From Rhodobacteraceae bacterium UBA2776 (GTDB lineage Bacteria; Pseudomonadota; Alphaproteobacteria; Rhodobacterales; Rhodobacteraceae), in the NCBI GenBank assembly GCA_002352425.1, contig DEIK01000055.1:13420-50893 (forward strand): a stretch of 37,474 bases of DNA, written 5' to 3'. Below are positions 24,599 to 32,586 of this stretch, piece by piece. Within the stretch, counting starts at the first letter, position 1, and each line of letters starts with the position of its first letter. Under the pieces are notes generated by a model, which was given only the letters and a program-made list of their open reading frames with translations, was not told where the DNA came from and did no database searches. The position numbers were made by a program, and so were the translations under genes.

Positions 24599-25249
24599 AT
24601 GGACAATTATGCCAAACACATGTTTAGCGATGCTGCCAAGACGGCACAGGCCGAGGCGGGAACATTGTCAGAATACAACGCTGTCTACCAAACTCGTTTC
24701 ACCGAGGGGTTGGGAGAGGCTGAAAAAGCCTATGTTGAATCGCGAACGTCCTGCTACATCGCAAGCATCACCGAAGGCGGATATCCGTATATTCAGCATC
24801 GTGGCGGGCCAGCCGGTTTTTTGCACGTGAAAGACGCCCAAACGCTCGCTTTTGCTGATTACAGGGGAAACAAGCAGTTCATCACACAGGGGAATTTACA
24901 AACCAACAACAAGGTCTCGTTGATTTTGGTGGATTACCCGCGCAAAGCACGCCTGAAGCTGATCGGTCAGGCGGTGATGGTTCCGGCCACAGATGATCCC
25001 GTTTTGGCAGCCTCATTGGTGCAAGAGGGGCAGGGGCCGGTCGAGCGATTGGTGACAATTAAGATAACGGCGATGGACTGGAATTGTCCGCAATACATCA
25101 CCCCGCGTTTTACGGAGGCCGAGATCGAAGCGATGTTTGGCCCTCAGATGAGAGCCAACCTGCGCAAAATTGATGTGCTTGCCAATCGGCTCATAGAGCT
25201 TGGTGAAGATCCGGCCGCCTTGCTGCAAAACACCGATTTTTCTGAATAG
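24599..25249 (+). CDS. Pyridoxamine 5'-phosphate oxidase family (FMN-binding) protein
   Basis: A 216-residue protein with the split-barrel flavin-binding fold. Typical elements are the N-terminal substrate strand SCYIASITEGGYPYIQHRGG, the phosphate-binding LAFADYRGNKQFITQGNL, and NKVSLILVDYPRKARLKLIGQAV. The longer N-terminus and the C-terminal PQYITPRFTEAEIEAMF match a pyridoxamine-oxidase-like subgroup, not PdxH itself. It may reduce an unknown flavin or F420-like substrate. The region 24512-24598 between it and the ParB-like gene holds a ribosome site (GGAGG) but no other feature. It is convergent with the VOC gene, 52 bases apart. Confidence 0.88.
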   Translation: MDNYAKHMFSDAAKTAQAEAGTLSEYNAVYQTRFTEGLGEAEKAYVESRTSCYIASITEGGYPYIQHRGGPAGFLHVKDAQTLAFADYRGNKQFITQGNLQTNNKVSLILVDYPRKARLKLIGQAVMVPATDDPVLAASLVQEGQGPVERLVTIKITAMDWNCPQYITPRFTEAEIEAMFGPQMRANLRKIDVLANRLIELGEDPAALLQNTDFSE

Positions 25250-25301
25250 CTGGCCAACAGATTCAGGCCCCTTCTCCATTGTTTGATGATTTCGCCACGC
25301 C

Positions 25302-25694
25302 CTAGCTGTATTCAATCAAGTCCCAGAGATTTCCATACAAATCCTTGAACACCGCCACGGTTCCATAAGGCGCTTTAACAGGTGGTCGGACAAATTCGAC
25401 ACCTCGCTCCTTGTAGGCCTTGTAATCGCGCCAAAAATCATCCGTTTGCAGGAACAAAAACACCCGCCCACCGGCTTGATCTCCAATGAATGCCTCTTGG
25501 GTTTCATTTGACGCTTGCGCCAGCAAGATCGACGTCTGCCCGTCTCCCTTAGGCCGCACAACCACCCAGCGTTTGTCCTGTTCCGGCTGATAGGTGTCGT
25601 CAATCAGCAAAAAGCCCAGCGTGTCGACATAAAACCTGATGGCAGCGTCATAGTCACGCACCACAACGGCTATTAGGGATATTGATTGTGTCAT
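25302..25694 (-). CDS. VOC superfamily (glyoxalase/bleomycin resistance-like) protein
   Basis: A 130-residue single vicinal-oxygen-chelate unit: ISLIAVVVRDYDAAIRFYVD at the N-terminus, DTLGFLLIDD, and the C-terminal GTVAVFKDLYGNLWDLIEY. The usual metal-binding H near the N-terminus is replaced (SLIAVVV). The C-terminal glutamate is present in LIEY. Dimers of such units act in detoxification, isomerisation or drug binding. The specific substrate cannot be told. AGAGG lies eight bases before the ATG at 25694. It is unrelated by motif to its neighbours. Confidence 0.9.
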   Translation of the reverse strand: MTQSISLIAVVVRDYDAAIRFYVDTLGFLLIDDTYQPEQDKRWVVVRPKGDGQTSILLAQASNETQEAFIGDQAGGRVFLFLQTDDFWRDYKAYKERGVEFVRPPVKAPYGTVAVFKDLYGNLWDLIEYS

Positions 25695-25726
25695 GGTAAA
25701 ACCTCTCGACTAAATGGTGTTCTTTA

Positions 25727-26452
25727 TCATCGTAAATTTGCCTTGGTGCCTGAGTTGCCACAAGCCACAGGTCGTTGTGCAAGGTTGCGTGAGCGTCCGA
25801 ACTTGCGTTCTGAATACCGCCAGTGTCTTGATTGCATTCCTACGATCTCCACAACTCGTGGCGAATGCTCCCCTATCAGCATGCCCAATTCCAAGTCATC
25901 AATGAAATTAATCCTTTGGGCATGCTTCAGGCCATAGTCGTAGGGCGATGTTTGAATGAGACATGTGCTGGAGAGGTCAAGTTTTTGGATAGTGGCGTAT
26001 AGGGGGGCGGATAGGATAAGGTATGTGGCAGTTGGAACAATCAAAATTGCCAATGTGATCGCGATCCCAATTGACCCCGCGCGTTTGGAGTTTTGCGCAA
26101 AAATCAGCATTGCACAGACAAGCCCAATATATGGTGCCCCACCAAGACCGTGGTTTCCATATCTCCCCCCAGTTCCAGGGAAAGCTCCGGCCATAGCTCC
26201 AAAAAGCGTAAGTATCATCAGAAACGTCAACACAACATTTGCAACGAAAAATCCGGTCGCGCGATGGGCGAATGCCGAGATGTACCCTGCCAAGTTGAGG
26301 CCAATAGCCATAAAGAAACCCGTATCGAGCGCCGCACTAGCCCATGTGTTGCCCTTGGTTCCCATTAGAATGTAACTGATGAGAACACCCGTAAATGTAA
26401 CAGGCAAAAATGCCATGATAGTTCCAACAGATATGGATCGGGATTTGAGCAT
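25727..26452 (-). CDS. Hypothetical membrane protein with a soluble C-terminal tail
   Basis: A 241-residue protein that I do not recognise. About residues 8-140 contain four or five hydrophobic segments (ISVGTIMAFLPVTFTGVLIS, FFMAIGLNLAGYISAF, VLTFLMILTLFGAMAGAF, YIGLVCAMLIFAQ, IGIAITLAILIVPTATYLIL). The last 95 residues are polar and rich in R, H and charged residues. GAAGGA is six bases before the ATG at 26452; a longer start at 26512 lacks this. Composition is AT-richer than ilvD and accD, and the protein has little in common with a core gene, so it may be accessory. The 180 bases from 26453 to 26632 contain only a small GGGG-CCCC hairpin and the ilvD upstream region. Confidence 0.6.
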   Translation of the reverse strand: MLKSRSISVGTIMAFLPVTFTGVLISYILMGTKGNTWASAALDTGFFMAIGLNLAGYISAFAHRATGFFVANVVLTFLMILTLFGAMAGAFPGTGGRYGNHGLGGAPYIGLVCAMLIFAQNSKRAGSIGIAITLAILIVPTATYLILSAPLYATIQKLDLSSTCLIQTSPYDYGLKHAQRINFIDDLELGMLIGEHSPRVVEIVGMQSRHWRYSERKFGRSRNLAQRPVACGNSGTKANLR

Positions 26453-26632
26453 GCTTCGTCCTTCGCAACGACATCGGATAGAAAGTCTAGGTTGAGCTCG
26501 TGAAATTTCCAAGTCGCTAAAGCCTCAATTTCCAAAGCAATCTTACGGGCGTGGTTACATAGGGGGCCATCCCCACTTGATGAACCCGCCCCCATCGCTT
26601 ATTCAAATCGCAAAGCAATTCAGGGGCATATC

Positions 26633-28366
26633 ATGAAAAACACCAAGTTCGACAAATCCACGCTTCCCAGCCGTCACGTCACCGAAGGACCAGAGCGCGC
26701 GCCGCATCGCTCGTACCTCTATGCGATGGGCCTCACGGATGAGGAAATTCACCAGCCGTTGGTCGGCGTCGCGACCTGCTGGAACGAGGCCGCCCCCTGT
26801 AACATCGCCCTGAACCGACAGGCGCAGGTTGTTAAAATGGGCGTCAAAGCCGCCTCCGGTACGCCGCGCGAATTCACCACCATCACCGTCACCGACGGCA
26901 TCGCCATGGGCCACGAGGGCATGCGTTCCTCTTTGGCCAGCCGCGAAGCCATTGCCGACACGGTTGAGCTGACCATGCGCGGTCACTGTTACGATGCCAT
27001 CGTGGGTCTGGCGGGTTGCGATAAATCACTGCCGGGCATGATGATGGCGATGCTGCGTTTGAACGTGCCTTCCGTGTTCATCTATGGCGGGTCCATTCTG
27101 CCGGGCCGCTATAACGGCGAAGATGTCACCGTTCAGGACGTGTTCGAGGCAGTGGGCCAGCACCAAGCGGGCAACATGTCGGATGCGGACCTTGAGGCGC
27201 TCGAGGCTGTGGCTTGCCCGTCGGCTGGCGCGTGCGGCGGGCAGTTCACCGCCAACACAATGGCTTGCGTATCCGAGGCCATCGGCCTTGCCTTGCCAAA
27301 TTCGGCGGGCGCACCAGCCCCCTACGAGAGCCGTGATCAATATGGCGAGGCCTCGGGCCGTGCCGTGATGAACCTGCTGGAAAAGAACATCCGCGCCCGT
27401 GACATCGTCACCCGCGAGGCCCTGATCAATGCCGCGCGCATTGTCGCTTGCACTGGTGGCTCGACCAACGCTGGTCTGCACTTGCCAGCAATGGCGCATG
27501 AGGCTGGCATCGACTTTGATCTGGCCGACGTTTGCGACATCTTCCGCGAAACACCCTATTTCGTCGACCTGAAACCAGGTGGCCAATATGTCGCCAAAGA
27601 CCTTTACGAAGTCGGCGGCGTTCCGGTGATCATGAAGGAATTGGACAAGGCCGGATTGGTGCATCGCGATTGCATGACGGCCACGGGCCGCAGCATTGGT
27701 GAAGAAATTGACATCGTCACCCGCGAAGCGGACGGCAAAGTGATTTACCCCGTTGCAACACCCCTGTCGAATACCGGTGGTGTGGTTGGCCTAAAAGGCA
27801 ACGTCGCCCCAGACGGCGCGATTGTGAAGGTCGCGGGTATGGAAACACAGCACCAGCGGTTCGTTGGGCCTGCTCGTGTGTTCGAATGCGAAGAAGATGC
27901 CTTTGCCGCCGTCCAAAAGCGCGAGTACGAAGAGGGCGAAGTTCTGGTTATTCGCAATGAGGGTCCATCCGGCGGACCTGGCATGCGCGAAATGTTGGCC
28001 ACCACGGCAGCCCTTTCCGGTCAGGGAATGGGCAAAAAAGTTGCGCTCATCACGGATGGACGTTTTTCCGGTGCGACCCGCGGGTTCTGCGTTGGCCACG
28101 TTGGCCCAGAGGCCGCACATGGCGGACCGATTGCCTTTATCAAAAACGGTGACATCATCACGCTGGACGCCATCAAGGGCGAATTGTCGATGGATGTGTC
28201 GGACGATGAAATGGCCAAACGCCGCGACGCATGGGCTGGCCCCCGCGAAACGATCTATGCTTCGGGCGCCTTGTGGAAATACGCCCAACAGGTTGGGGCA
28301 ACCAAACTCGGCGCTGTCACCCATCCCGGTGCCAAAGTCGAGCGCCACATCTATATGGACCTGTAA
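26633..28366 (+). CDS. ilvD: Dihydroxy-acid dehydratase
   Basis: IlvD dehydrates 2,3-dihydroxy-isovalerate and 2,3-dihydroxy-3-methylvalerate to the 2-oxo acids used for valine, isoleucine and, through LeuA-D, leucine. The 577 residues are typical of the [2Fe-2S] group. Likely cluster cysteines are C56 (AAPCN), C129 (GLAGCDKSLPG) and C201 (CPSAGACGGQFTANTMA). IYGGSILPG, ACTGGSTNAGLHLPA and the C-terminal DGRFSGATRGFCVGHV are also present. AGGGG precedes the ATG. Its stop is two bases from the GTG of the next gene, so the two probably share a transcript. Confidence 0.98.
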   Translation: MKNTKFDKSTLPSRHVTEGPERAPHRSYLYAMGLTDEEIHQPLVGVATCWNEAAPCNIALNRQAQVVKMGVKAASGTPREFTTITVTDGIAMGHEGMRSSLASREAIADTVELTMRGHCYDAIVGLAGCDKSLPGMMMAMLRLNVPSVFIYGGSILPGRYNGEDVTVQDVFEAVGQHQAGNMSDADLEALEAVACPSAGACGGQFTANTMACVSEAIGLALPNSAGAPAPYESRDQYGEASGRAVMNLLEKNIRARDIVTREALINAARIVACTGGSTNAGLHLPAMAHEAGIDFDLADVCDIFRETPYFVDLKPGGQYVAKDLYEVGGVPVIMKELDKAGLVHRDCMTATGRSIGEEIDIVTREADGKVIYPVATPLSNTGGVVGLKGNVAPDGAIVKVAGMETQHQRFVGPARVFECEEDAFAAVQKREYEEGEVLVIRNEGPSGGPGMREMLATTAALSGQGMGKKVALITDGRFSGATRGFCVGHVGPEAAHGGPIAFIKNGDIITLDAIKGELSMDVSDDEMAKRRDAWAGPRETIYASGALWKYAQQVGATKLGAVTHPGAKVERHIYMDL

Positions 28367-28368
28367 TC

Positions 28369-29025
28369 GTGAAATTACCCCTATTGGCTGGAACAGCCGC
28401 CCTGATGATTTTGGGCGGCTGTGATGAAATAAACTTGGGTGCAAGAAAAACGGACGTTGCCGAACCCGTTGTCGCGCTTGAACAAATCACCGTGTCCAGC
28501 CAAGAGGTGACGATTGCTGGCCCGCACGGGTTTTGCGTTGATCCAACCGAAACCCGCGAAAAACGCAAAAGCACCTTTGTTGTATTGGGCAGCTGTGCGG
28601 CCATATCCAACGCCGCTCACCTGCCGGAGCCGCAAGTGCCTGCCATCTTGATGGCAACGGTTTCACCCAAAACCAACGGCGCCCCTATCGCGACATCCAC
28701 AGCCGCCCTGAAACGGTTTTTCGAATCTGACGCTGGACGCGCTGCGCTTAGCCGGGATGGCAAAGCCGAAACCGTCGAAGTGATCGAAACACTGGGGCGA
28801 AACGGCGCATTCTACATCCATGCCCGTGACAGCAGCACTGATACTTTGGCAGGGGCAGGCGGTGAATACTGGCGCGCCCTGTTCAATGTGAAAGGGCGGA
28901 TTGTCTCGGCCTCGGTGGTGTCGCTAAAGGAATTTCCGATTTCGAAAACCGAAGGGTTTAACACGCTTGGGGCCTTTGCCGACCGGATCAAAGCACAAAA
29001 TGCTGTGGCATCAACGAAACCATAA
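28369..29025 (+). CDS. Predicted lipoprotein, conserved hypothetical
   Basis: A 218-residue protein beginning with GTG. The lipobox is LILGGC-type: MILGGC with the lipidated cysteine at residue 18, followed by D and E. After it come an S/T-rich linker and one mixed domain: VTIAGPHGFCVDPTETREKR, FVVLGSCAAISNA, LKRFFESDAG, then YWRALFNVKGRIVSASVVSL. There are two further cysteines. It lies two bases after ilvD and has no ribosome site of its own, so it is probably coupled to ilvD. D at +2 would favour inner-membrane retention in E. coli; whether that holds here is unknown. Function unknown. Confidence 0.78.
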   Translation: MKLPLLAGTAALMILGGCDEINLGARKTDVAEPVVALEQITVSSQEVTIAGPHGFCVDPTETREKRKSTFVVLGSCAAISNAAHLPEPQVPAILMATVSPKTNGAPIATSTAALKRFFESDAGRAALSRDGKAETVEVIETLGRNGAFYIHARDSSTDTLAGAGGEYWRALFNVKGRIVSASVVSLKEFPISKTEGFNTLGAFADRIKAQNAVASTKP

Positions 29026-29057
29026 GAAAAAAACCAGGTCTTCTTTTTGTAAAGCGG

Positions 29058-29087
29058 TTGTTTAATAAAGACCCGATATAAGATAAT
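29058..29087 (+). promoter_or_regulatory. Candidate promoter for the DUF6478 gene pair
   Basis: TTGTTT (29058-29063) and GATAAT (29082-29087) are separated by 18 bases in the AT-rich 102-base gap, about 40 bases before the ATG at 29128. The -10 matches five of six consensus bases and the -35 three of six. No clear terminator for the upstream gene is seen in the same gap. Confidence 0.35.
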
Positions 29088-29127
29088 ACTATGGGTAATA
29101 GTTTGTAGATGCAGGTGCGGCGTAATA

Positions 29128-29901
29128 ATGGCGAATAGAATAAAATCCATGATCGGCCAAATCGCGCAGCGGCGTGCGTTGCGGCGCTGGGCGCGCCTTG
29201 CCAAAGAAGCCAAGGATCTGGACTTGGAAACCCTGCGCGTCACCCGCGGACGGGCCCGCACAATGATGCGCCCTTTGGAACAGATGATCCATGTGGCCGA
29301 CAGCCGTTTGATGTTGCCGTTGATCGGCAGCAACGCAATCCAGCAGCCGTTGAATTCTGACTGGGTGTATCGCCCCGAAATCTGGCGCGGCCCCGTGTCA
29401 CCGCGCGGTATTTCGTCGGCGCAAAACAAGGCTAAGCTGGGCAAAGAAGCGACCGTTTTCCACGACTGCAGTATTTCCGAACTGACCTTGCGCCAAATCC
29501 GCAATACCCGAGAAGAGGACTTGGCGCCCTTTGGGTTGCAGATGGATGTGTTCAAGTTTGACGGCAGTTTTCTGTCGCTGGTTTTGAACCTGCCGGATGA
29601 TGCGGTGCATGGGCTAAAGAAAAAACACCTGCTGCGGTTGGACGCCATCGTCGAGATGGAAAAACCGCTGGAGATTTTCGCGCGCCTAAACATCAAACAT
29701 GGTCCCAACACCGAACAAATCGTGCGTGAATTGCCGCTGCATGAGGACGAGGTGATGGTGGAATTCGATCTGGCCTACACCAAGCTGAATGAAAAACGGG
29801 TGGAACGGATCTGGATTGATCTGATTTTTGAAGGGCCGCAGATGAATCAGGTCATTCTACGCGATATCACCTTTAGTCGCCGGCCACGCGCTGAACTGTA
29901 G
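29128..29901 (+). CDS. DUF6478-type conserved protein of unknown function
   Basis: A 257-residue cytoplasmic protein with an arginine-rich N-terminus (QRRALRRWARLAKEAKDLDL), a conserved middle (LPLIGSNAIQQPL, WVYRPEIWRGPVSP, FHDCSISELTLRQIRNTREE) and a beta-rich C-terminus that ends FSRRPRAEL. I recall this family as widespread in Rhodobacteraceae and labelled DUF6478, with no known activity. There is no signal peptide or membrane segment. NTEQIVRELPLHEDEVMVEF and NEKRVERIWIDLIFEGP may form a beta-sandwich. It is followed by a short partner gene after 40 bases. The ribosome site is weak (GGCG). Confidence 0.85.
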   Translation: MANRIKSMIGQIAQRRALRRWARLAKEAKDLDLETLRVTRGRARTMMRPLEQMIHVADSRLMLPLIGSNAIQQPLNSDWVYRPEIWRGPVSPRGISSAQNKAKLGKEATVFHDCSISELTLRQIRNTREEDLAPFGLQMDVFKFDGSFLSLVLNLPDDAVHGLKKKHLLRLDAIVEMEKPLEIFARLNIKHGPNTEQIVRELPLHEDEVMVEFDLAYTKLNEKRVERIWIDLIFEGPQMNQVILRDITFSRRPRAEL

Positions 29902-29941
29902 AGCGCCGAACAACCGCGCCAAGCCGCAAGAAAGAGACGAT

Positions 29942-30322
29942 ATGAGCAATCTGACTTTAACCGCGACACGCCTGTTTGAGGGCGTTTGGGAAGGTGTTCT
30001 GACCGCCTCGGACGTTGACGGAAACTATCAGCCAGAAATCGAAGTCACCCATCTGGGCGCGCCTATTGATGGTGTTTCGGTCACCGAGGACAACACCCAA
30101 GGCTATTGGGTGGTGCGCGTACCTGTGCCCGTCGAAACGCTGATGGACGGGGTGCAAACCTTTTCGATCGCAGATCAGCGCAGCGGCGAAACGCTGAGCA
30201 GTTTCTCGATCTTGGCGGGCGAGCCGTTGAGCGACGATATCCGCATCGAGATTGATCTGCTGCGCGCCGAGCTGGATATGCTGAAAAAGGCGTTTCGCCG
30301 TCACTGTGTTGAAACAACCTGA
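29942..30322 (+). CDS. Short conserved protein paired with the DUF6478 gene
   Basis: A 126-residue protein. The N-terminal 90 residues look beta-rich (LTATRLFEGVWEGVLTA, EIEVTHLGAPIDGVSV, YWVVRVPVPVET). The C-terminal 35 residues are a probable amphipathic helix or short coiled coil (DIRIEIDLLRAELDMLKKAF). AAGAAAGAGACG precedes the ATG. From memory, the same partner follows the DUF6478 gene in other members of the group, which suggests a shared complex, but I cannot confirm this here. There is no signal peptide. The last codons form part of the repeat array at 30299-30358. Confidence 0.8.
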   Translation: MSNLTLTATRLFEGVWEGVLTASDVDGNYQPEIEVTHLGAPIDGVSVTEDNTQGYWVVRVPVPVETLMDGVQTFSIADQRSGETLSSFSILAGEPLSDDIRIEIDLLRAELDMLKKAFRRHCVETT

Positions 30323-30358
30323 GACAGTGACGCGGCGTTTATAATGACACGTCGCTGT
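30299..30358. repeat. Three alternating copies of a 9-base element
   Basis: CGTCACTGT (30299-30307), its exact reverse complement ACAGTGACG (30324-30332) and CGTCGCTGT (30350-30358, one difference) recur about every 25 bases in alternating orientation. The first copy is inside the end of the upstream gene. Copy 2 can pair with either copy 1 or copy 3. The first pairing encloses the stop codon and a small GTTG-AAA-CAAC hairpin. The second encloses a TATAAT (30340-30345). It could be a terminator, a switch or an operator array for the FadH-like gene. Confidence 0.65.
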
Positions 30359-30396
30359 ACGTGATGCAGCGTGTTTCAAGCTACATAGGATGCATC

Positions 30397-32424
30397 ATGA
30401 CCCAATTCCCCAAACTACTCGCCCCGCTTGATCTTGGTTTCACCACGCTGAAAAACCGCGTGCTTATGGGCTCAATGCACACCGGCCTTGAAGAAACCAA
30501 AGATTGGAATCGCGTTGCAGAATTTTATGCGAAACGGGCGCGCGGCGGTGTTGGGCTGATCGTCACAGGCGGCATGGCCCCCAACCGTGAGGGCGGCGTT
30601 TTCCCAGGGGCCGCTGGCCTGTTCAATGACCAAGACATTGCCAACCACCGCGTCATCACTGACCGTGTGCATGAAAACGATGGTAAGATTGCGATGCAAA
30701 TCCTGCATGCAGGTCGCTATGCCTATGGTCCGGAATGTGTGGCCCCCAGCCCCGTGAAATCACCAATTTCGCCGTTTCCACCGGTTGAGCTGGACGAAGA
30801 TGGCATCGAAAAGCAAATCAACGACATGGCCACCGCCGCTGCCAATGCGAAATTGGCTGGCTATGACGGGGTCGAGGTTATGGGCTCGGAAGGCTACTTC
30901 CTGAACCAATTCTTGGTCACCCATACCAACAAACGCACAGACCGTTGGGGCGGCAGCTATGAGAACCGCATGCGCCTGCCACTTGAGGTGGTTAAACGGG
31001 TCCGCGAGGCCGTTGGCACCGATTTCATCGTGATTTATCGCCTGTCGATGATCGACCTGATCCCCAATGGCTCTACCTTTGATGAGGTGATCGAGTTGGC
31101 CCAAAAGGTCGAGGCCGCAGGCGCCAACATCATCAACACCGGTATCGGTTGGCACGAGGCGCGCATCCCGACGATTGCGACCTCGGTTCCACGCCGCGCC
31201 TTTAGCTGGGTGACGAAGAAACTGATGGGGCAGGTGGGCATTCCGGTGATCACCTCCAACCGCATCAACACCCCCGAAGTGGCCGAGTCCGTGCTGAACG
31301 ACGGCTGCGCCGATATGGTGTCCATGGCTCGCCCGTTCTTGGCGGATGCCGAGTTCGTCGCCAAAGCCGCCGATGGCCGTGCTGCTGAAATCGCACCCTG
31401 CATTGCCTGCAACCAAGCCTGCTTGGACCACACATTCTCGGGCAAAATTTCGACCTGTTTGGTCAACCCGCGGGCCTGCTATGAAACCGAACTGGTCGTC
31501 GGCACGACGGATGTGGCCAAAACCATAGCCGTTGTCGGGGCTGGCCCTGCCGGCCTGTCTGCGGCCCTTACAGCGGCTGAACGCGGTCACAACGTGACCC
31601 TATTTGACGCGGCCGACAAATTAGGTGGCCAATTGAATATGGCCAAGCAAGTCCCCGGCAAAGAAGAGTTCTTTGGTCTGGTGGATTGGTACAACACTAT
31701 GGTCGCGCGCGCGGATATTGATCTGCGCTTGGGGCAAAAAGCCGACGTTGACACGTTGCGCGGCTTTGACGAGGTAATCGTCGCCACAGGTGTGCAGCCA
31801 CGGGACCCGCAAATCGACGGCCAAGACGGCGACAATGTGGTCGATTACATTGATGTGCTGCGTCATAAGGTGACGGTTGGTAAACGCGTGGCGATTGTTG
31901 GGGCGGGCGGTATCGGCTTTGATGTGGCAGAGTTCTTGGCGCATGGACCAGAATCCCTGGTCGAAGATCTGGACGCATGGAAACGCAACTGGGGGGTCGG
32001 TGATCCGGAACAACAACGCGGCGGTGTCGCACCCGAGGGGCCGCAACCCGACGCAGCGGCCCGCGAAGTTGTCCTGTTACAGCGCAAGGCGGAAAAGGCA
32101 GGCAAACGGCTGGGCAAAACAACCGGCTGGATTCACCGCGCCGACCTCAAAATGAAGGGCGTGAAAACACTGACCGGCGTCAATTATGAGCGGATCGACG
32201 CGCAAGGCTTGTACATTTCATTCGGCGAGGCCCGCGAAAACCCGCAACTGATCGAAGTGGACACCATTGTGTTATGTGCAGGGCAAGTACCCGAGCGCGG
32301 GCTGGCGGATGAGCTGATTTCAGCAGAAATTACGCCCCATGTGATCGGCGGCGCGGATGTCGCAGGCGAGTTGGACGCAAAACGCGCAATAGATCAAGGA
32401 ACCCGCCTCGCTGCCACTTTGTAG
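30397..32424 (+). CDS. NADH:flavin oxidoreductase, 2,4-dienoyl-CoA reductase-like
   Basis: A 675-residue flavoenzyme with the three-part FadH layout. The N-terminal TIM barrel is of the old yellow enzyme type (FTTLKNRVLMGSMHTGLEE, ILHAGRYAYGP, SYENRMRLPLEV). A [4Fe-4S] cysteine set follows (CIACNQACLD and STCLVNPRACYE, around 341-370). The C-terminal FAD/NAD domain has IAVVGAGPAGLSAALTAAER and a second nucleotide site, VAIVGAGGIGFDVAEF. FadH removes one double bond from 2,4-dienoyl-CoA esters during unsaturated fatty acid oxidation. The same fold also serves trimethylamine dehydrogenase and related enzymes, so the substrate is uncertain. I chose the ATG at 30397 for its AGGA and family start. 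Confidence 0.92.
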   Translation: MTQFPKLLAPLDLGFTTLKNRVLMGSMHTGLEETKDWNRVAEFYAKRARGGVGLIVTGGMAPNREGGVFPGAAGLFNDQDIANHRVITDRVHENDGKIAMQILHAGRYAYGPECVAPSPVKSPISPFPPVELDEDGIEKQINDMATAAANAKLAGYDGVEVMGSEGYFLNQFLVTHTNKRTDRWGGSYENRMRLPLEVVKRVREAVGTDFIVIYRLSMIDLIPNGSTFDEVIELAQKVEAAGANIINTGIGWHEARIPTIATSVPRRAFSWVTKKLMGQVGIPVITSNRINTPEVAESVLNDGCADMVSMARPFLADAEFVAKAADGRAAEIAPCIACNQACLDHTFSGKISTCLVNPRACYETELVVGTTDVAKTIAVVGAGPAGLSAALTAAERGHNVTLFDAADKLGGQLNMAKQVPGKEEFFGLVDWYNTMVARADIDLRLGQKADVDTLRGFDEVIVATGVQPRDPQIDGQDGDNVVDYIDVLRHKVTVGKRVAIVGAGGIGFDVAEFLAHGPESLVEDLDAWKRNWGVGDPEQQRGGVAPEGPQPDAAAREVVLLQRKAEKAGKRLGKTTGWIHRADLKMKGVKTLTGVNYERIDAQGLYISFGEARENPQLIEVDTIVLCAGQVPERGLADELISAEITPHVIGGADVAGELDAKRAIDQGTRLAATL

Positions 32425-32535
32425 GTCAAAATCCCTTTAAAAATGGAACATTCTTGCAAATTTTACCTGTTTCCAGATCAGGAACTATAGGTGAGATACC
32501 GCAGTATTGTCCGGCCATCACCCCATTTCTGCCCA

Positions 32536-32567
32536 ATTTCGAAGTCATACAGATATCAATTCGAAAT
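32536..32567. promoter_or_regulatory. Inverted repeat upstream of the second LysR gene
   Basis: ATTTCGAA (32536-32543) and TTCGAAAT (32560-32567) are perfect eight-base inverted arms with 16 bases between. The element ends 19 bases before the LysR ATG. The size and spacing fit a LysR-type recognition site used for autoregulation. Between FadH-like and LysR (162 bases) I see no terminator. Confidence 0.5.
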
Positions 32568-32586
32568 ATAAAAAGCAGGTAAGAAG

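Noticed and set aside
26453..26632. Regulatory RNA or leader peptide upstream of ilvD
   Set aside because: Only a small GGGG-CCCC hairpin is seen and no branched-chain codon run, so an attenuator is not supported.
27791..28444. Long minus-strand frame antisense to the end of ilvD
   Set aside because: It is antisense to a clear IlvD C-terminus and has no recognisable motif or start signal.
29026..29127. Terminator after the lipoprotein gene
   Set aside because: The A-rich and T-rich tracts there are not inverted repeats of each other; GGTCTT/AAGACC are separated by too long a loop.
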